Below, one piece after another: positions 33,862-43,406 of a stretch of DNA of 64,000 nt. A program made the translations under genes and the position numbers. How positions within the stretch are numbered: position 1 is the first letter of the stretch; each line of letters starts with the position of its first letter. This DNA comes from Mycolicibacter sp. MU0083. GTDB taxonomy: Bacteria > Actinomycetota > Actinomycetes > Mycobacteriales > Mycobacteriaceae. Under the pieces are notes generated by a model that saw only the letters and a list, made by a program, of their open reading frames with translations, had not been told where the DNA came from and ran no database searches. The stretch covers positions 1,674,001 through 1,738,000 of the forward strand of contig NZ_OY726394.1 in NCBI RefSeq assembly GCF_963378075.1, written 5' to 3'.

Positions 33862-34488
33862 TCACAGGGGCAGGGCACGGCCCAGGATGGCGAACGGTCG
33901 GGGGTCACCGGTGAAGTGGTGACCGCGGATGACGTCGACGAAACCCAGCCGACGGTAGAGCCGCCAGGCGCGGTTGGCTTCACCGCTGATCTCCGGCGTC
34001 GAGAGCAGCACGTTGGCCTCCCGGCGTCCGGACAGCAGGTGCCGCGTCAGGGCCTCGCCGAGCCCGCTGCCCTGCGCCCGCGGCGTGACGTGCAACTCCG
34101 TCAGTTCGAAATAGCTGGCCATCAGAACCGCGATGTCGGGGCGGGGCACCCCGCGCCGCTGTAATCCGAGCACCACCTGCTGCTGCCACCACTGGTCCCG
34201 CGCGCCGCTGTACCCGTAGGCCACCCCCAGCAGTTCGGCGTTGCCCGGTCCGACCGGCACGGCATCCGCGGTCCGGATGGTGCCGATTCCTCCACCGGCC
34301 TCGACGGCACCGTCGTGGAAGGCGGCGACCGCCCGCCAGCCGCTGCGGCGGGTGTGTTCCAGCCACATCGCGGCGCGCTGGCGTTCGGTGCCGGGCGGGT
34401 AGCCCATCGCCGTGACGTAGACGCGCAGCGCTTCGCTGAGACGGTCCGCCATCACGCCGGGCGACATGTCGATGAGGAATGTCGCCAA
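33862..34488 (-). CDS. GNAT N-acetyltransferase, Rv2170 homolog
   Basis: 208 residues from a TTG at 34488, which has an excellent AAAGGAGA 8 nt upstream and gives the family length (Rv2170 has 206). The CoA-binding GNAT motif is LHVTPRAQGSGLGEALTRHLL, followed by RAWRLYRRLGF. WLEHTRRSGWRAVAAF and the ASYFELTELHV strand are as in Rv2170. Rv2170 has been reported to acetylate isocitrate dehydrogenase; whether this one does is inferred. Frames reading upstream of the TTG look non-coding. Confidence 0.88.
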   Translation of the reverse strand: MATFLIDMSPGVMADRLSEALRVYVTAMGYPPGTERQRAAMWLEHTRRSGWRAVAAFHDGAVEAGGGIGTIRTADAVPVGPGNAELLGVAYGYSGARDQWWQQQVVLGLQRRGVPRPDIAVLMASYFELTELHVTPRAQGSGLGEALTRHLLSGRREANVLLSTPEISGEANRAWRLYRRLGFVDVIRGHHFTGDPRPFAILGRALPL

Positions 34489-34765
34489 CGCGGAGTCTCC
34501 TTTCGCGGTCGGTATCGCAGGGCGTCGGTAGCTCACGACCCGGCATCTCGCGTGCGACGCGGCATGAGACGCAGCTCCATTATCCGGGTTCATCCCGTCG
34601 TCGTCGGCCGTTGCGGGTCGCAGACACCGGCGCGCCGCTACAATCGGCGGTCGAAGCCTGTGGTACGGCACAGGCTGATCTCGTAGTATCAGTGTTAGTT
34701 GCCCGCAACCGTCCGTATCGCACCGTGGGCATTGATATGACCGGCCGTCGGTAAGGGAGGGACGA

Positions 34766-35170
34766 ATGCCACTCTCCGATCATGAGCAGCGCATGCTCGA
34801 CGAGATCGAGAGCGCCCTCTACGCGGAGGACCCCAAGTTCGCTTCCAGCGTTCGTGGCGGCGCCCTGCGGATTCCCACCACCCGGCGGCGCGTGCAGGGC
34901 ATGACCCTGCTCGTGGTCGGCCTGGTGATGCTGGTCGCCGGCATTCCGATGTACTCGAACACGAGCAATCTGGTGTTTCTGATTCTGAGTGTGCTGGGCT
35001 TCCTGGTCATGTTCGGCGGTGCGGTGTTCGCCCTGACCAGCGGCCACGCCGGGGCGGCCCACGAGAACGCGGCGCCGTCGAGTGGGGCCCCGCAGCGGCG
35101 CGCCAAGGGTGGTGGCGGCAGTTTCAGCAGCCGGATGGAAGAGCGTTTCCGGCGCCGGTTCGAGCCTTAG
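34766..35170 (+). CDS. DUF3040 membrane protein, Rv2169c homolog
   Basis: 134 residues. The N-terminus MPLSDHEQRMLDEIESALYAEDPKF is the DUF3040 signature (positions 1-25 as described). Two membrane helices (about 47-66 and 72-92) are followed by a basic Gly-rich tail. AAGGGAGGG precedes the ATG. A strong intrinsic terminator follows 27 nt after the stop, so it is separated from the dcw cluster. Function unknown. Confidence 0.88.
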   Translation: MPLSDHEQRMLDEIESALYAEDPKFASSVRGGALRIPTTRRRVQGMTLLVVGLVMLVAGIPMYSNTSNLVFLILSVLGFLVMFGGAVFALTSGHAGAAHENAAPSSGAPQRRAKGGGGSFSSRMEERFRRRFEP

Positions 35171-35197
35171 GCGGATTCCCGCAGTACCTGTGATGTG

Positions 35198-35227
35198 AAA
35201 GGGGCAGCCGATCGGCTGCCCCTTTTT
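35198..35227 (+). terminator. Strong intrinsic terminator
   Basis: A perfect 28-bp palindrome, with core GGGGCAGCCGATCGGCTGCC and more beyond, flanked by AAA on the left and TTTTT (35223-35227) on the right. It is a textbook hairpin plus U-tract, rare in mycobacteria. It ends the DUF3040 transcript and insulates mraZ. Confidence 0.9.
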
Positions 35228-35324
35228 CGTGCGCACTCCGTGCCCGGTCGCCCGGCGTGGCTCGCGCGGTGTGCCCGGCCGTCGCGGCACGTGCCCCACT
35301 GCGCGGGCTTTTCGGGGCGTTCTC

Positions 35325-35350
35325 CCCACCGCGCCCCACTTTCTCCCCAC
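35325..35350 (-). promoter_or_regulatory. GTGGG repeats in reverse orientation
   Basis: CCCAC (GTGGG on the bottom strand) occurs at 35325, 35335 and 35346, spaced 10 and 11 bp, with a further copy at 35295. It resembles the mraZ-proximal triple repeat but points the other way and lies about 170-200 bp upstream of the mraZ start. It may be a second MraZ site. Confidence 0.35.
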
Positions 35351-35463
35351 CGCTTTGACCAGGTCATTTGCGGTCTCGGTGAGGTGCTCTGCGCCTGGTT
35401 TCCGCGGTTGTGGGGTCATCTGGTGGGGCTAAGGGGCGGAAACAGCCCTAGAAATGGTGCAGA

Positions 35464-35488
35464 GTGGGTGAATGTGGGGTATCGTGGG
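35464..35488 (+). promoter_or_regulatory. MraZ operator (MraZ box)
   Basis: GTGGG at 35464, 35474 and 35484, an exact 10-bp period. MraZ proteins bind direct repeats of TGGGN separated by 5 nt upstream of their own operon, so this is the expected autoregulatory site. It lies 33-57 bp upstream of the mraZ ATG. Two more GTGGG copies occur at 35410 and 35423 with other spacing. The whole 35171-35520 gap has no convincing gene. Confidence 0.8.
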
Positions 35489-35520
35489 CGCACGACGTCG
35501 ATGAGGGCTGGAGGTGGCCG

Positions 35521-35952
35521 ATGTTTCTCGGCACCTACACGCCCAAGCTCGACGACAAGGGGCGGCTGACGCTGCCCGCCAAGTTTCGGGACGCGCTGGC
35601 AGGAGGGTTGATGGTCACCAAGAGCCAAGACCACAGCCTTGCGGTGTACCCGCGTGCGGAGTTCGAGCAGTTGGCGCGCCGGGCCGCCAAGGCCTCACGC
35701 AGCAACCCGGAAGCGCGGGCCTTCCTGCGGAACCTGGCCGCCGCCACCGACGAGCAGCATCCCGACGGCCAGGGCCGGATCACCCTGTCGCCCGACCACC
35801 GCCGCTACGCGAACCTGTCGAAGGACTGCGTGGTCATCGGGTCGGTCGACTACCTGGAGATCTGGGACGCGCAGGCCTGGAGCGACTACCAGCAGACCCA
35901 TGAAGAGAACTTCTCCGCGGCCAGCGATGAAGCACTCAGCGACATCATCTGA
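35521..35952 (+). CDS. mraZ: Transcriptional regulator MraZ
   Basis: 143 residues, the M. tuberculosis length. Two SpoVT-AbrB half-domains: [20 protein letters not shown] at the N-terminus and a second one around [18 protein letters not shown]. MraZ forms a ring and controls the dcw operon. GGAGGT precedes the ATG at 35521. An upstream in-frame start at 35464 falls on the operator repeats and is rejected. It is the first gene of the dcw cluster. Confidence 0.96.
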   Translation: MFLGTYTPKLDDKGRLTLPAKFRDALAGGLMVTKSQDHSLAVYPRAEFEQLARRAAKASRSNPEARAFLRNLAAATDEQHPDGQGRITLSPDHRRYANLSKDCVVIGSVDYLEIWDAQAWSDYQQTHEENFSAASDEALSDII

Positions 35953-36130
35953 CGAGCACGCCCGTGCCTCGTGGCCTCTGTCCGAACCGACCCTGACGTA
36001 CTTCCCCAACGTCAGGTTCGCACCGTCGGGCAGGGACCTCGAGGCAGGGGCCTGCGGGAGCCGGATCCGCCTCGGAGCGCAGCGAGGGGCCGGCCGCCGA
36101 TTTCACGGGCTGCAACGGGGAGGTGTCGGC

Positions 36131-37138
36131 GTGGCCGAGCAGGGCGAATTCGGGCATGTGCCAGTCCTTCTGGAACGTTGCGTGGAGCTGTTGGCGCCGG
36201 CACTGACCAGGCGGGCGGCCGACGGGAGCGGCGCGACGCTGGTCGACGCCACCCTGGGCGCCGGTGGGCACACCGAGAGCTTTCTGACCGAGTTCCCCGG
36301 CCTGCGGGTCATCGGATTGGACCGCGACACGACCGCCCTCGACATTGCCGGCGCCCGGTTGGCCCGGTTCGGCGATCGGTTCCAGAAGGTCCGCACCCGC
36401 TACGACGGGATCGCTTCCGCATTGGCCGAATCGGGTCTGGCGGAAACCGACTCGATCGACGCGGTGCTGTTCGACCTCGGTGTCTCCTCGATGCAACTGG
36501 ACCGGGTCGAGCGGGGCTTCTCCTATGCCCAGGATGCTCCGCTGGACATGCGCATGGATCCCGAGGGTGAGCTCACCGCGGCCGACATCGTCAACACCTA
36601 CGACGCGGCCGCGCTCACCGACATCCTGCGCCGATACGGTGAAGAGCGTTTCGCCTCGCGCATCGCCGCGCAGATCCTGCGCCGTCGGGCGCAGCAGCCG
36701 TTCTCCTCGACCGGGGAGTTGACGGCCCTGCTCTACGAGGCGATCCCGGCGCCGGCCCGACGCACCGGCGGACACCCGGCGAAGCGGACCTTTCAGGCGC
36801 TGCGCATCGCGGTCAACGGCGAACTGGACTCACTGCGCGACGCGTTGCCCGCGGCGCTGGACGCGGTGACGGTGGGCGGGCGTGTCGCGGTCATGGCATA
36901 CCAGTCGTTGGAGGACCGCATCGTCAAGCAACTGTTCGCCGCGCTGACCACGTCCCGCACTCCGGTCGATCTTCCGGTCGAATTACCCAGTGACGCAGCC
37001 AGGTTCAAGGTACTGACCAGGGGAGCCGAACGCGCCGAACCGGATGAGGTGGACCGAAACCCCCGCGCGGGTTCGGTCCGGTTGCGGGCGGTCGAGCGTG
37101 TTCGGGCCGGGGCCGTCTCGGCATCGGGGGGGAGATGA
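36131..37138 (+). CDS. rsmH: 16S rRNA m4C1402 methyltransferase RsmH
   Basis: 335 residues from the GTG at 36131. The SAM-binding [15 protein letters not shown], the [19 protein letters not shown] motif and [17 protein letters not shown] are diagnostic of RsmH (MraW), which N4-methylates C1402 of 16S rRNA. The start is chosen for the GGGGAGGT 6 nt upstream and because the catalytic domain begins right after ([11 protein letters not shown]). An ATG at 35927, overlapping mraZ, would give 403 residues, near the 396 annotated in M. tuberculosis, and part of that leader peptide looks conserved, so it cannot be excluded. The stop overlaps the next gene (ATGATG). Confidence 0.92.
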   Translation: MAEQGEFGHVPVLLERCVELLAPALTRRAADGSGATLVDATLGAGGHTESFLTEFPGLRVIGLDRDTTALDIAGARLARFGDRFQKVRTRYDGIASALAESGLAETDSIDAVLFDLGVSSMQLDRVERGFSYAQDAPLDMRMDPEGELTAADIVNTYDAAALTDILRRYGEERFASRIAAQILRRRAQQPFSSTGELTALLYEAIPAPARRTGGHPAKRTFQALRIAVNGELDSLRDALPAALDAVTVGGRVAVMAYQSLEDRIVKQLFAALTTSRTPVDLPVELPSDAARFKVLTRGAERAEPDEVDRNPRAGSVRLRAVERVRAGAVSASGGR

Positions 37139-38193
37139 TGGCGACCAAACGCAAGCCAGCGGTACGGCAGGCCGACCGCCGGCGTGGCTCCGAGCACCCG
37201 GCTCGCACCGGCCCGCGCCGGAACAACGAGGCGAGCCAGGCCCGGGGATCGCGTCGGCAACGCGGCACCGCACCCACGCCGGGGCGCGAAGCGCGGCCGA
37301 GGTCCGGACCGCAGAAGACGGCACCGTTGCGTCCCGACGCCCGGCCGCTGCCGCCCAAGAACACCAAGCAGGCCAAGGCCCGGGCGAAGGCGCGCAAGGC
37401 CAAGGCCCCCAAGGTGGTGCGTGTTCCACTGCGCGAACGCCTCATTGCGAGGCTGGCCGAGGTCGACCTACGCCCGCGTGCCCTGGCCGCCCGGGTTCCG
37501 TTCGTGGTCTTCATCATCGGAGCGCTCGGCATCGGGCTGGGTATCACCTTGTGGTTGTCCACCGACGCCGCCGAGCGCTCCTACGAGTTGGGCAACCTCC
37601 GGGAACGCAACCGGGTCCTGCTGCAGCAGAAGGAAGCGCTGGAGCGCGACGTGCTGACCGCGGAGTCCGCTCCGGCGCTCGCCGAGGCCGCGCGGGAACT
37701 GGGCATGATCCCGAGCCGCGACACCGCGCATCTGATCCAGGATCCGGTCGGTAACTGGGTGGTCGTCGGGCAACCCAAACCGGCCGAAGGGGTGCCGCCG
37801 CCACCGCTGAACACCAAGCTGCCCGACGATGTCGCGCCACCGGTGGAGGTACCGGTGCGGGTGCCCCCCGCCGGGCCCAAGCTGGACAGCCGGCATCTGC
37901 CGTCGGCGGTACCGCCCGCCGGGACGGTACCCGGTGCGCCGCTGACCATCCCGGGCCTGCCCGGCGGGCCCGGTACTCCGGTGGCCGGGCCGCCGCCGGG
38001 TCCGGTCGGGCTGGACGTTCCGCCCCTGGTCACCCTGCCCGCGACCGGCCCGGCCGAAGTGTTGCCGCCGGTCGTCATCCCGCCCGAGGCGATGCTTCCG
38101 CCGCAGCCGGCGCCGTCGACCGAGGGGGTGCCGTCGCCCGAGGCAGCGCTGCCGCCGGAGGCCGCGCAGGTGTTCCCGGGAGCCATCCGATGA
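37135..38193 (+). CDS. ftsL: FtsL-like division protein, Rv2164c homolog
   Basis: 352 residues. A highly basic, disordered cytoplasmic region (1-115) precedes one membrane helix (about 121-142), then a short leucine-zipper coiled coil [19 protein letters not shown], as in FtsL. The remaining 150 residues are Pro-rich and periplasmic. FtsL joins FtsQ, FtsB and the FtsW-PbpB synthase in the septal complex. The long Pro-rich tail is usual in mycobacteria. It overlaps both rsmH and pbpB by 4 bp. Confidence 0.87.
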   Translation: MMATKRKPAVRQADRRRGSEHPARTGPRRNNEASQARGSRRQRGTAPTPGREARPRSGPQKTAPLRPDARPLPPKNTKQAKARAKARKAKAPKVVRVPLRERLIARLAEVDLRPRALAARVPFVVFIIGALGIGLGITLWLSTDAAERSYELGNLRERNRVLLQQKEALERDVLTAESAPALAEAARELGMIPSRDTAHLIQDPVGNWVVVGQPKPAEGVPPPPLNTKLPDDVAPPVEVPVRVPPAGPKLDSRHLPSAVPPAGTVPGAPLTIPGLPGGPGTPVAGPPPGPVGLDVPPLVTLPATGPAEVLPPVVIPPEAMLPPQPAPSTEGVPSPEAALPPEAAQVFPGAIR

Positions 38194-40202
38194 GGCGGGC
38201 CGCGCGGGGTACCGGTCCGGCGCGTCGCGCCGGCGATTCGGCCTCGGCTGCCAAGCGAAGGGCACGCCGGACTCCCGAGTCCACCCCGCCGGCCAAAGCC
38301 GGGAAATCTCCCAAGCCGGGCAAAGCCCCGAAAACCACCCCGATAGAAGGACACTCGGCCCGCGACCGTCGTACCCGGACCGCCACCGAATTGGGGCCGC
38401 GCAGCGCGTCGTTCGAATTCCGCCACCGCGGCGGCAATTTCGTCATCTTCGGGGTGTTGGCTCTGGCCGCTGCGCAGTTGTTCTACCTGCAGGTACCGCG
38501 GGCATCCGGGCTCCGCGATGAAGCAGCCGGCCAGCTCAAGGTCACCGACGTGCAGCAGGCGATGCGCGGGGACATCATCGACCGCAACGGCGACAAGCTG
38601 GCGTTCACCATCGAGGCCCGGGCGCTGTCCTTCCAGCCGGTCAAGATCCGTAAACAGTTGGCCGAGGTGAAGAAGAAGGACTCGTCGGCGCCCGACCCGC
38701 AACAGCGACTGCAGGAGATCGCCAAGGCGATCGCGGTCCGGCTCGACAACAAGCCGGACGTGCCGACCCTGCTCAAGAAACTGCGCAGCGACGAGGAATT
38801 CGTCTACCTCGCCCGTGCCGTCGACCCCGCGGTGGCAGAGATCATCACCGAGAAGTATCCGGAGGTCGGCAGCGAGCGGCAGGATCTGCGCCAGTATCCG
38901 GGCGGGTCGCTGGCCGCCAACATCATCGGCGGCATTGACTGGGACGGCCACGGCCTGTTGGGGCTCGAGGAGTCGATGGACGCCGCACTTGCCGGCACCG
39001 ACGGCTCGGTCACCTACGACCGTGGTTCGGACGGTGTGGTGATTCCGGGGAGCTACCGCAACCGCCACCGGGCGGTCAACGGTTCGACGGTCCAGCTGAC
39101 CATCGACGACGACATCCAGTTCCACGTCCAACAGCAGGTGCAGCAGGCCAAGAACGTCTCCGGTGCCCACGACGTCACCGCGGTGGTGCTCGACGCGCGC
39201 ACCGGGGAAGTGCTGGCGATGGCCGGGGACAACACCTTCGACCCCTCCCAGGACATCGGGCGCCAGGAAGACCGCCAGCTCGGCAACCTGGCGGTGTCCA
39301 CGCCGTTCGAGCCGGGATCGGTGAACAAGATCGTCACCGCGGCGTCGGTCCTCGAATACGGTCTGGGCCAACCCGATGAGGTACTGCAGGTGCCGGGATC
39401 GATCAACGTCGCCGACGTCACCGTGCGCGACGCCTGGGTACACGGCGTGGCGCCCTACACCATGACCGGGATCTTCGGGAAGTCCTCCAACGTGGGGACG
39501 CTGATGCTGGCCCAGCGGGTCGGCCCGGAGCGCTGGTTCGACACCCTGGAGAAGTTCGGTCTGGGGCAACGTACCGGGGTGGCGCTGCCCGGCGAGAGTT
39601 CCGGCCTGGTCCCGCCGATCGACCAATGGTCGGGCAGCTCATTCGCGAACCTGCCGATCGGCCAGGGACTTTCGATGACGCTACTGCAGATGACCGGCAT
39701 GTATCAGGCGATCGCCAACGACGGGTTGCGGATTCCGCCCCGAATCGTCAAGGCCACCATCGGAGCCGACGGCAGCCGTACCGAAGAGCCCCGCCCCGAG
39801 GGCATCCGGGTGGTCTCCGAGCAGACCGCGGCGACACTGCGCAACATGTTCCGCTCGGTCGTGCAGCGTGACCCGACCGGGGTACAGCAGGGCACCGGCT
39901 GGCAGGCCGCCGTCGACGGCTACCAGATCGCCGGCAAGACCGGCACCGCGCAGCAGATCAACCCGGCCTGCGGCTGCTACTACGACGACGTCTACTGGAT
40001 CACCTTCGCCGGGATCGCCCCGGCGGACAATCCGCGCTACGTGATCGGCCTGATGATGAACAATCCCCATCGGTCCGCCGACGGATCGCCGGGCACCTCG
40101 GCCGCCCCGCTGTTCCACGACATCGCCAGCTGGTTGCTGCAGCGCCACAACGTGCCGCTGTCGCCCGACCCCGGACCGCCGCTGGTGCTGGAGGCGATGT
40201 AG
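38190..40202 (+). CDS. pbpB: Septal penicillin-binding protein PbpB (FtsI/PBP3)
   Basis: 670 residues. Basic cytoplasmic tail (1-78), membrane helix about 85-102, pedestal domain about 105-290, transpeptidase domain about 305-660. Active-site motifs: SxxK as SVNK in FEPGSVNKIV, SxN as SSN in FGKSSNVGTL, and KTG in IAGKTGTAQQ. It cross-links septal peptidoglycan as partner of FtsW. The two Cys in PACGCYY near residue 590 are unusual for the domain. It is the last gene before a hairpin-bearing 157-bp gap, so murE may have its own promoter. Confidence 0.96.
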   Translation: MRRAARGTGPARRAGDSASAAKRRARRTPESTPPAKAGKSPKPGKAPKTTPIEGHSARDRRTRTATELGPRSASFEFRHRGGNFVIFGVLALAAAQLFYLQVPRASGLRDEAAGQLKVTDVQQAMRGDIIDRNGDKLAFTIEARALSFQPVKIRKQLAEVKKKDSSAPDPQQRLQEIAKAIAVRLDNKPDVPTLLKKLRSDEEFVYLARAVDPAVAEIITEKYPEVGSERQDLRQYPGGSLAANIIGGIDWDGHGLLGLEESMDAALAGTDGSVTYDRGSDGVVIPGSYRNRHRAVNGSTVQLTIDDDIQFHVQQQVQQAKNVSGAHDVTAVVLDARTGEVLAMAGDNTFDPSQDIGRQEDRQLGNLAVSTPFEPGSVNKIVTAASVLEYGLGQPDEVLQVPGSINVADVTVRDAWVHGVAPYTMTGIFGKSSNVGTLMLAQRVGPERWFDTLEKFGLGQRTGVALPGESSGLVPPIDQWSGSSFANLPIGQGLSMTLLQMTGMYQAIANDGLRIPPRIVKATIGADGSRTEEPRPEGIRVVSEQTAATLRNMFRSVVQRDPTGVQQGTGWQAAVDGYQIAGKTGTAQQINPACGCYYDDVYWITFAGIAPADNPRYVIGLMMNNPHRSADGSPGTSAAPLFHDIASWLLQRHNVPLSPDPGPPLVLEAM

Positions 40203-40235
40203 GGCGTAGTCCGGTCATCGCGCCGGCGCCGGTGC

Positions 40236-40281
40236 GGTGCGACGGATATCAACCGCCACCGTGGTGTGGCGGCGTCGCACC
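40236..40281 (+). terminator. Long hairpin between pbpB and murE
   Basis: An outer 9-bp stem (GGTGCGACG at 40236-40244 with CGTCGCACC at 40273-40281) continues into an inner 7-bp stem (CCGCCAC 40253-40259, GTGGCGG 40266-40272). An 8-nt bulge lies on the left and the loop has 6 nt. It may stop or attenuate transcription from pbpB into murE. No U-tract follows. Confidence 0.6.
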
Positions 40282-40359
40282 AATGCGGCTCGCCTCGCCG
40301 TTGAGGCGCACCGGTCTGGGTAGTGTCATTGCCGATTCGGCAAGAGTCGACCCAAGGCG

Positions 40360-41907
40360 ATGGAGGTGATGGCGGTGCCGGCTGCGCTGCGCCCGGACCT
40401 GGTTCCGGGGACGCCGTTACCGGCACTGGCCGCCCGGATCGGGGCCGTCGCCGCCGGTGAAACCGTGCCGGACGTGCCGATCACCGGCTTGACCCTGCGT
40501 GCCCAGGATGTGCAGCCCGGTGACCTGTTCGCCGCGCTGCCCGGTGCGACGACGCACGGGGCACGTTTCGTCGCCGACGCGGACGCCCGGGGCGCGGCGG
40601 CGATTCTCACCGACGCCGCCGGCGCCGCGGCGATCGGCGGCGTCACCGATACACCGGTGCTGGTGCACCCGGATCCCCGCGCGGTGCTCGGCGGGCTGGC
40701 GGCCGAGGTCTACGGGCATCCGTGCGAACGGCTCACGCTCATCGGCATCACCGGCACATCGGGCAAGACCACCACCAGTTACCTGGTCGAAGCCGGTCTG
40801 CGGGCCGCCGGGCGCACGGCCGGTCTGATCGGCACCGTCGGAATCCGCATCGACGGCGTCGACCTGCCCAGTGCGCTGACCACCCCGGAAGCCCCGGCAT
40901 TGCAGTCCCTGCTGGCGGTGATGGCCGAGCGGGGCGTGGATACCGCGGTGATGGAGGTGTCCAGCCACGCACTGAGCCTGGGACGCGTCGACGGCACCCG
41001 GTTCGCGGTGGGCGGCTTCACCAACCTGTCGCGTGACCACCTGGATTTCCACCCGACCATGGCGGACTACTTCGAGGCCAAAGCCCGCCTGTTCGACCCG
41101 GCCTCACCGCTGCGGGCGCGGCGCTCGGTGCTCTGCATCGACGACGACGCGGGCGCGGCCATGGCCGTCCGGGCGGCCGCACCGATCACCGTCAGCACCA
41201 CCGGGCGGCCGGCCGACTGGCGCATCGAACCGTTGACGGCCGGCCCGGGCCCCACCGGCGGCCGGGAGTTCGTGGCCGTCGATCCCTCCGGCGGGCGGCA
41301 CCCGATCGGCATCGGGCTGCCGGGCGACTACAACGTGGCCAATTGCCTGTTGGCGCTGGCGATCCTCGACGCGGTCGGGGTCTCCCCGGAACAGGCGGCA
41401 CCCGGCCTGCGCGCGGCGCGGGTCCCCGGACGGATGGAACCGGTCGACCGCGGACAGGACTTTCTCGCGCTGGTCGACTACGCGCACAAGCCCGGGGCGC
41501 TGGCCGCGGTGCTGGCGACCCTGCGTCAGCAGGTGCGCGACACCGGCGGGCGACTGGCCGTGGTGTTCGGCGCGGGCGGCGACCGCGACCACGGCAAACG
41601 TGAGCCGATGGGCCGCATCGCCGCGGAATCCGCGGACCTGGTGGTCGTCACCGACGACAATCCACGCGGAGAGGACCCCGCCGACATCCGCCGGGCGATC
41701 CTGGCCGGGGCCACCGGCGGTACGGCGGAGGTGATCGAGTTGGGCGACCGGCGGGCCGCGATCGAGCACGCGGTGGCCTGGGCACGGCCCGGCGACGTGG
41801 TGCTGATCGCGGGCAAGGGGCATGAGAGCGGGCAGACCGCGGGCGGCCACACCCAGCCGTTCGACGACCGGGTGGAGTTGGCGGCGGCATTGGAGCAGCA
41901 CGCATGA
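40360..41907 (+). CDS. murE: UDP-MurNAc-tripeptide synthetase MurE (meso-DAP adding)
   Basis: 515 residues. ATP loop [14 protein letters not shown], carbamylated-Lys region [17 protein letters not shown], and the C-terminal DNPRGEDP motif, whose DNPR is the signature for meso-diaminopimelate specificity. It adds meso-DAP to UDP-MurNAc-L-Ala-D-Glu in the cytoplasm. The start is either the ATG at 40360 or the GTG at 40375; GGAGG at 40362-40366 would serve the GTG better. The stop overlaps the murF ATG. Confidence 0.96.
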   Translation: MEVMAVPAALRPDLVPGTPLPALAARIGAVAAGETVPDVPITGLTLRAQDVQPGDLFAALPGATTHGARFVADADARGAAAILTDAAGAAAIGGVTDTPVLVHPDPRAVLGGLAAEVYGHPCERLTLIGITGTSGKTTTSYLVEAGLRAAGRTAGLIGTVGIRIDGVDLPSALTTPEAPALQSLLAVMAERGVDTAVMEVSSHALSLGRVDGTRFAVGGFTNLSRDHLDFHPTMADYFEAKARLFDPASPLRARRSVLCIDDDAGAAMAVRAAAPITVSTTGRPADWRIEPLTAGPGPTGGREFVAVDPSGGRHPIGIGLPGDYNVANCLLALAILDAVGVSPEQAAPGLRAARVPGRMEPVDRGQDFLALVDYAHKPGALAAVLATLRQQVRDTGGRLAVVFGAGGDRDHGKREPMGRIAAESADLVVVTDDNPRGEDPADIRRAILAGATGGTAEVIELGDRRAAIEHAVAWARPGDVVLIAGKGHESGQTAGGHTQPFDDRVELAAALEQHA

Positions 41908-43406
41908 TCGCGTTGACGGTTGCGCAGATCGCCGAGATCGTGGGCGGGCGCCTGGCCGACATCTCCCCGGCGGACGCGGCGGCCAGCGTCGTCACCGGCA
42001 CCGTGGAGTTCGATTCCCGCCGGGTCACCCCCGGCGGGTTGTTCCTGGCCCTGCCCGGCGCGCGGGCCGACGGCCACGATCATGCGGCGGCGGCCGTCGC
42101 GGCCGGAGCGGTGGCGGTGCTGGCCGCGCGGCCGGTCGGGGTACCGGCCATCGTGGTGGAACCGGTGGCATCCGAGAGTCGTTCGGGGGCACTGGAACAC
42201 GACGACGCAGTCGGGTCCGGGGCCGCGGTGCTGGGCGCGCTGGCCGAGCTGGCCGCCGCGGTCTCGGCCGAGCTGGTGGCCAAGGGCCTGACGATCGTCG
42301 GCGTGACCGGGTCGGCGGGCAAGACCTCCACCAAGGACATGCTGGCCGCGGTGCTGGCACCGCTGGGGCGGGTGGTCGCCCCGCCCGGCTCGTTCAACAA
42401 CGAACTCGGCCATCCGTGGACGGTGTTGCGGGCGGACGAGAACACCGACTTCCTGGTGCTGGAGCTCTCCGCGCGGCACCGCGGCAACATCGCCGCACTG
42501 GCGGCCATCGCCCCGCCGCAGGTGGCGGTGGTACTCAACGTCGGTACCGCGCACCTGGGGGAGTTCGGCTCCCGCGAGGCGATCGCCGAAACCAAGGCCG
42601 AACTGGCCCAAGCCGTCCCCGAATCCGGGGTGGTGGTGCTCAACGTCGACGATCCGGCGGTGGCCGCGATGGCGGGCACGACCGCGGCACGGGTGGTCCG
42701 GGTCGCTCGGTCGCCCGGGGCCGACGTCTGGGCCGGCCCGGTGGAACTCGACGCATTGGCCCGCCCGCGTTTCGCGCTGCACGCCGGCGACGGCCCGGCC
42801 GTCGAGGTGGCACTGGGGGTCTCCGGGGATCACCTGGTCTCCAACGCGCTGTGCGCGGCGGCGGTCGCGCTGGAATGCGGTGCCACTCCGCAGCAGGTGG
42901 CCGATGCCCTGACCGGCGCCGGACCGGTCTCGCAGCACCGGATGCAGGTCAGCAACCGCGCGGACGGGGTGACCGTGATCGACGATTCCTACAACGCCAA
43001 CCCGGACTCGATGCGGGCGGCGCTGCAGGCGCTGGCCTGGATCTCCCGGGGTGAGAATCCGTTCGCGTCGAGACGTAGCTGGGCGGTGCTGGGGGAGATG
43101 GCGGAACTCGGCGAGGACGCGATATCCGAGCATGACCGCATCGGACGGCTGGCAGTGCGCTTAGATGTGTCTCGTCTCATTGTCGTCGGAGTGGGGAGAT
43201 CGATGGGCGCGATGCTGCACGGCGCGGTCATGGAAGGGTCCTGGGGCGCCGAGGCCACCGCGGTGGCCGACGTCGACGCCGCGCTGGCGCTGTTGCGTGC
43301 CGAGCTGGAACCCGGCGACGTGGTGCTGGTCAAGGCGTCGAACTCCGCCGGGCTGACCCGACTGGCCGATGCGCTGACCGGCCACGAGTCAGGAGATCGC
43401 CGATGA
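41904..43406 (+). CDS. murF: UDP-MurNAc-tripeptide--D-Ala-D-Ala ligase MurF
   Basis: 500 residues. ATP loop [27 protein letters not shown] and a conserved middle-domain HRGNIAAL follow. [17 protein letters not shown] starts the C-terminal domain. It adds D-Ala-D-Ala to complete the pentapeptide. Both ends overlap neighbours by 4 bp (ATGA), so translation is coupled through murE-murF-mraY. A short stretch at about 43155-43205 is clearly less GC-rich than the rest of the gene. Confidence 0.96.
   Translation: MIALTVAQIAEIVGGRLADISPADAAASVVTGTVEFDSRRVTPGGLFLALPGARADGHDHAAAAVAAGAVAVLAARPVGVPAIVVEPVASESRSGALEHDDAVGSGAAVLGALAELAAAVSAELVAKGLTIVGVTGSAGKTSTKDMLAAVLAPLGRVVAPPGSFNNELGHPWTVLRADENTDFLVLELSARHRGNIAALAAIAPPQVAVVLNVGTAHLGEFGSREAIAETKAELAQAVPESGVVVLNVDDPAVAAMAGTTAARVVRVARSPGADVWAGPVELDALARPRFALHAGDGPAVEVALGVSGDHLVSNALCAAAVALECGATPQQVADALTGAGPVSQHRMQVSNRADGVTVIDDSYNANPDSMRAALQALAWISRGENPFASRRSWAVLGEMAELGEDAISEHDRIGRLAVRLDVSRLIVVGVGRSMGAMLHGAVMEGSWGAEATAVADVDAALALLRAELEPGDVVLVKASNSAGLTRLADALTGHESGDRR

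Noticed and set aside
35198..35227. The perfect palindrome after the DUF3040 gene as an operator
   Set aside because: It is followed by five T residues and lies just after a stop codon, so an intrinsic terminator explains it better.
37581..39626. Bottom-strand frame of 681 codons across ftsL and pbpB
   Set aside because: Antisense to intact penicillin-binding motifs; no recognisable domain.
41526..43133. Bottom-strand frame of 535 codons across murE and murF
   Set aside because: Shadow of two conserved ligases; composition typical of antisense high-GC DNA.
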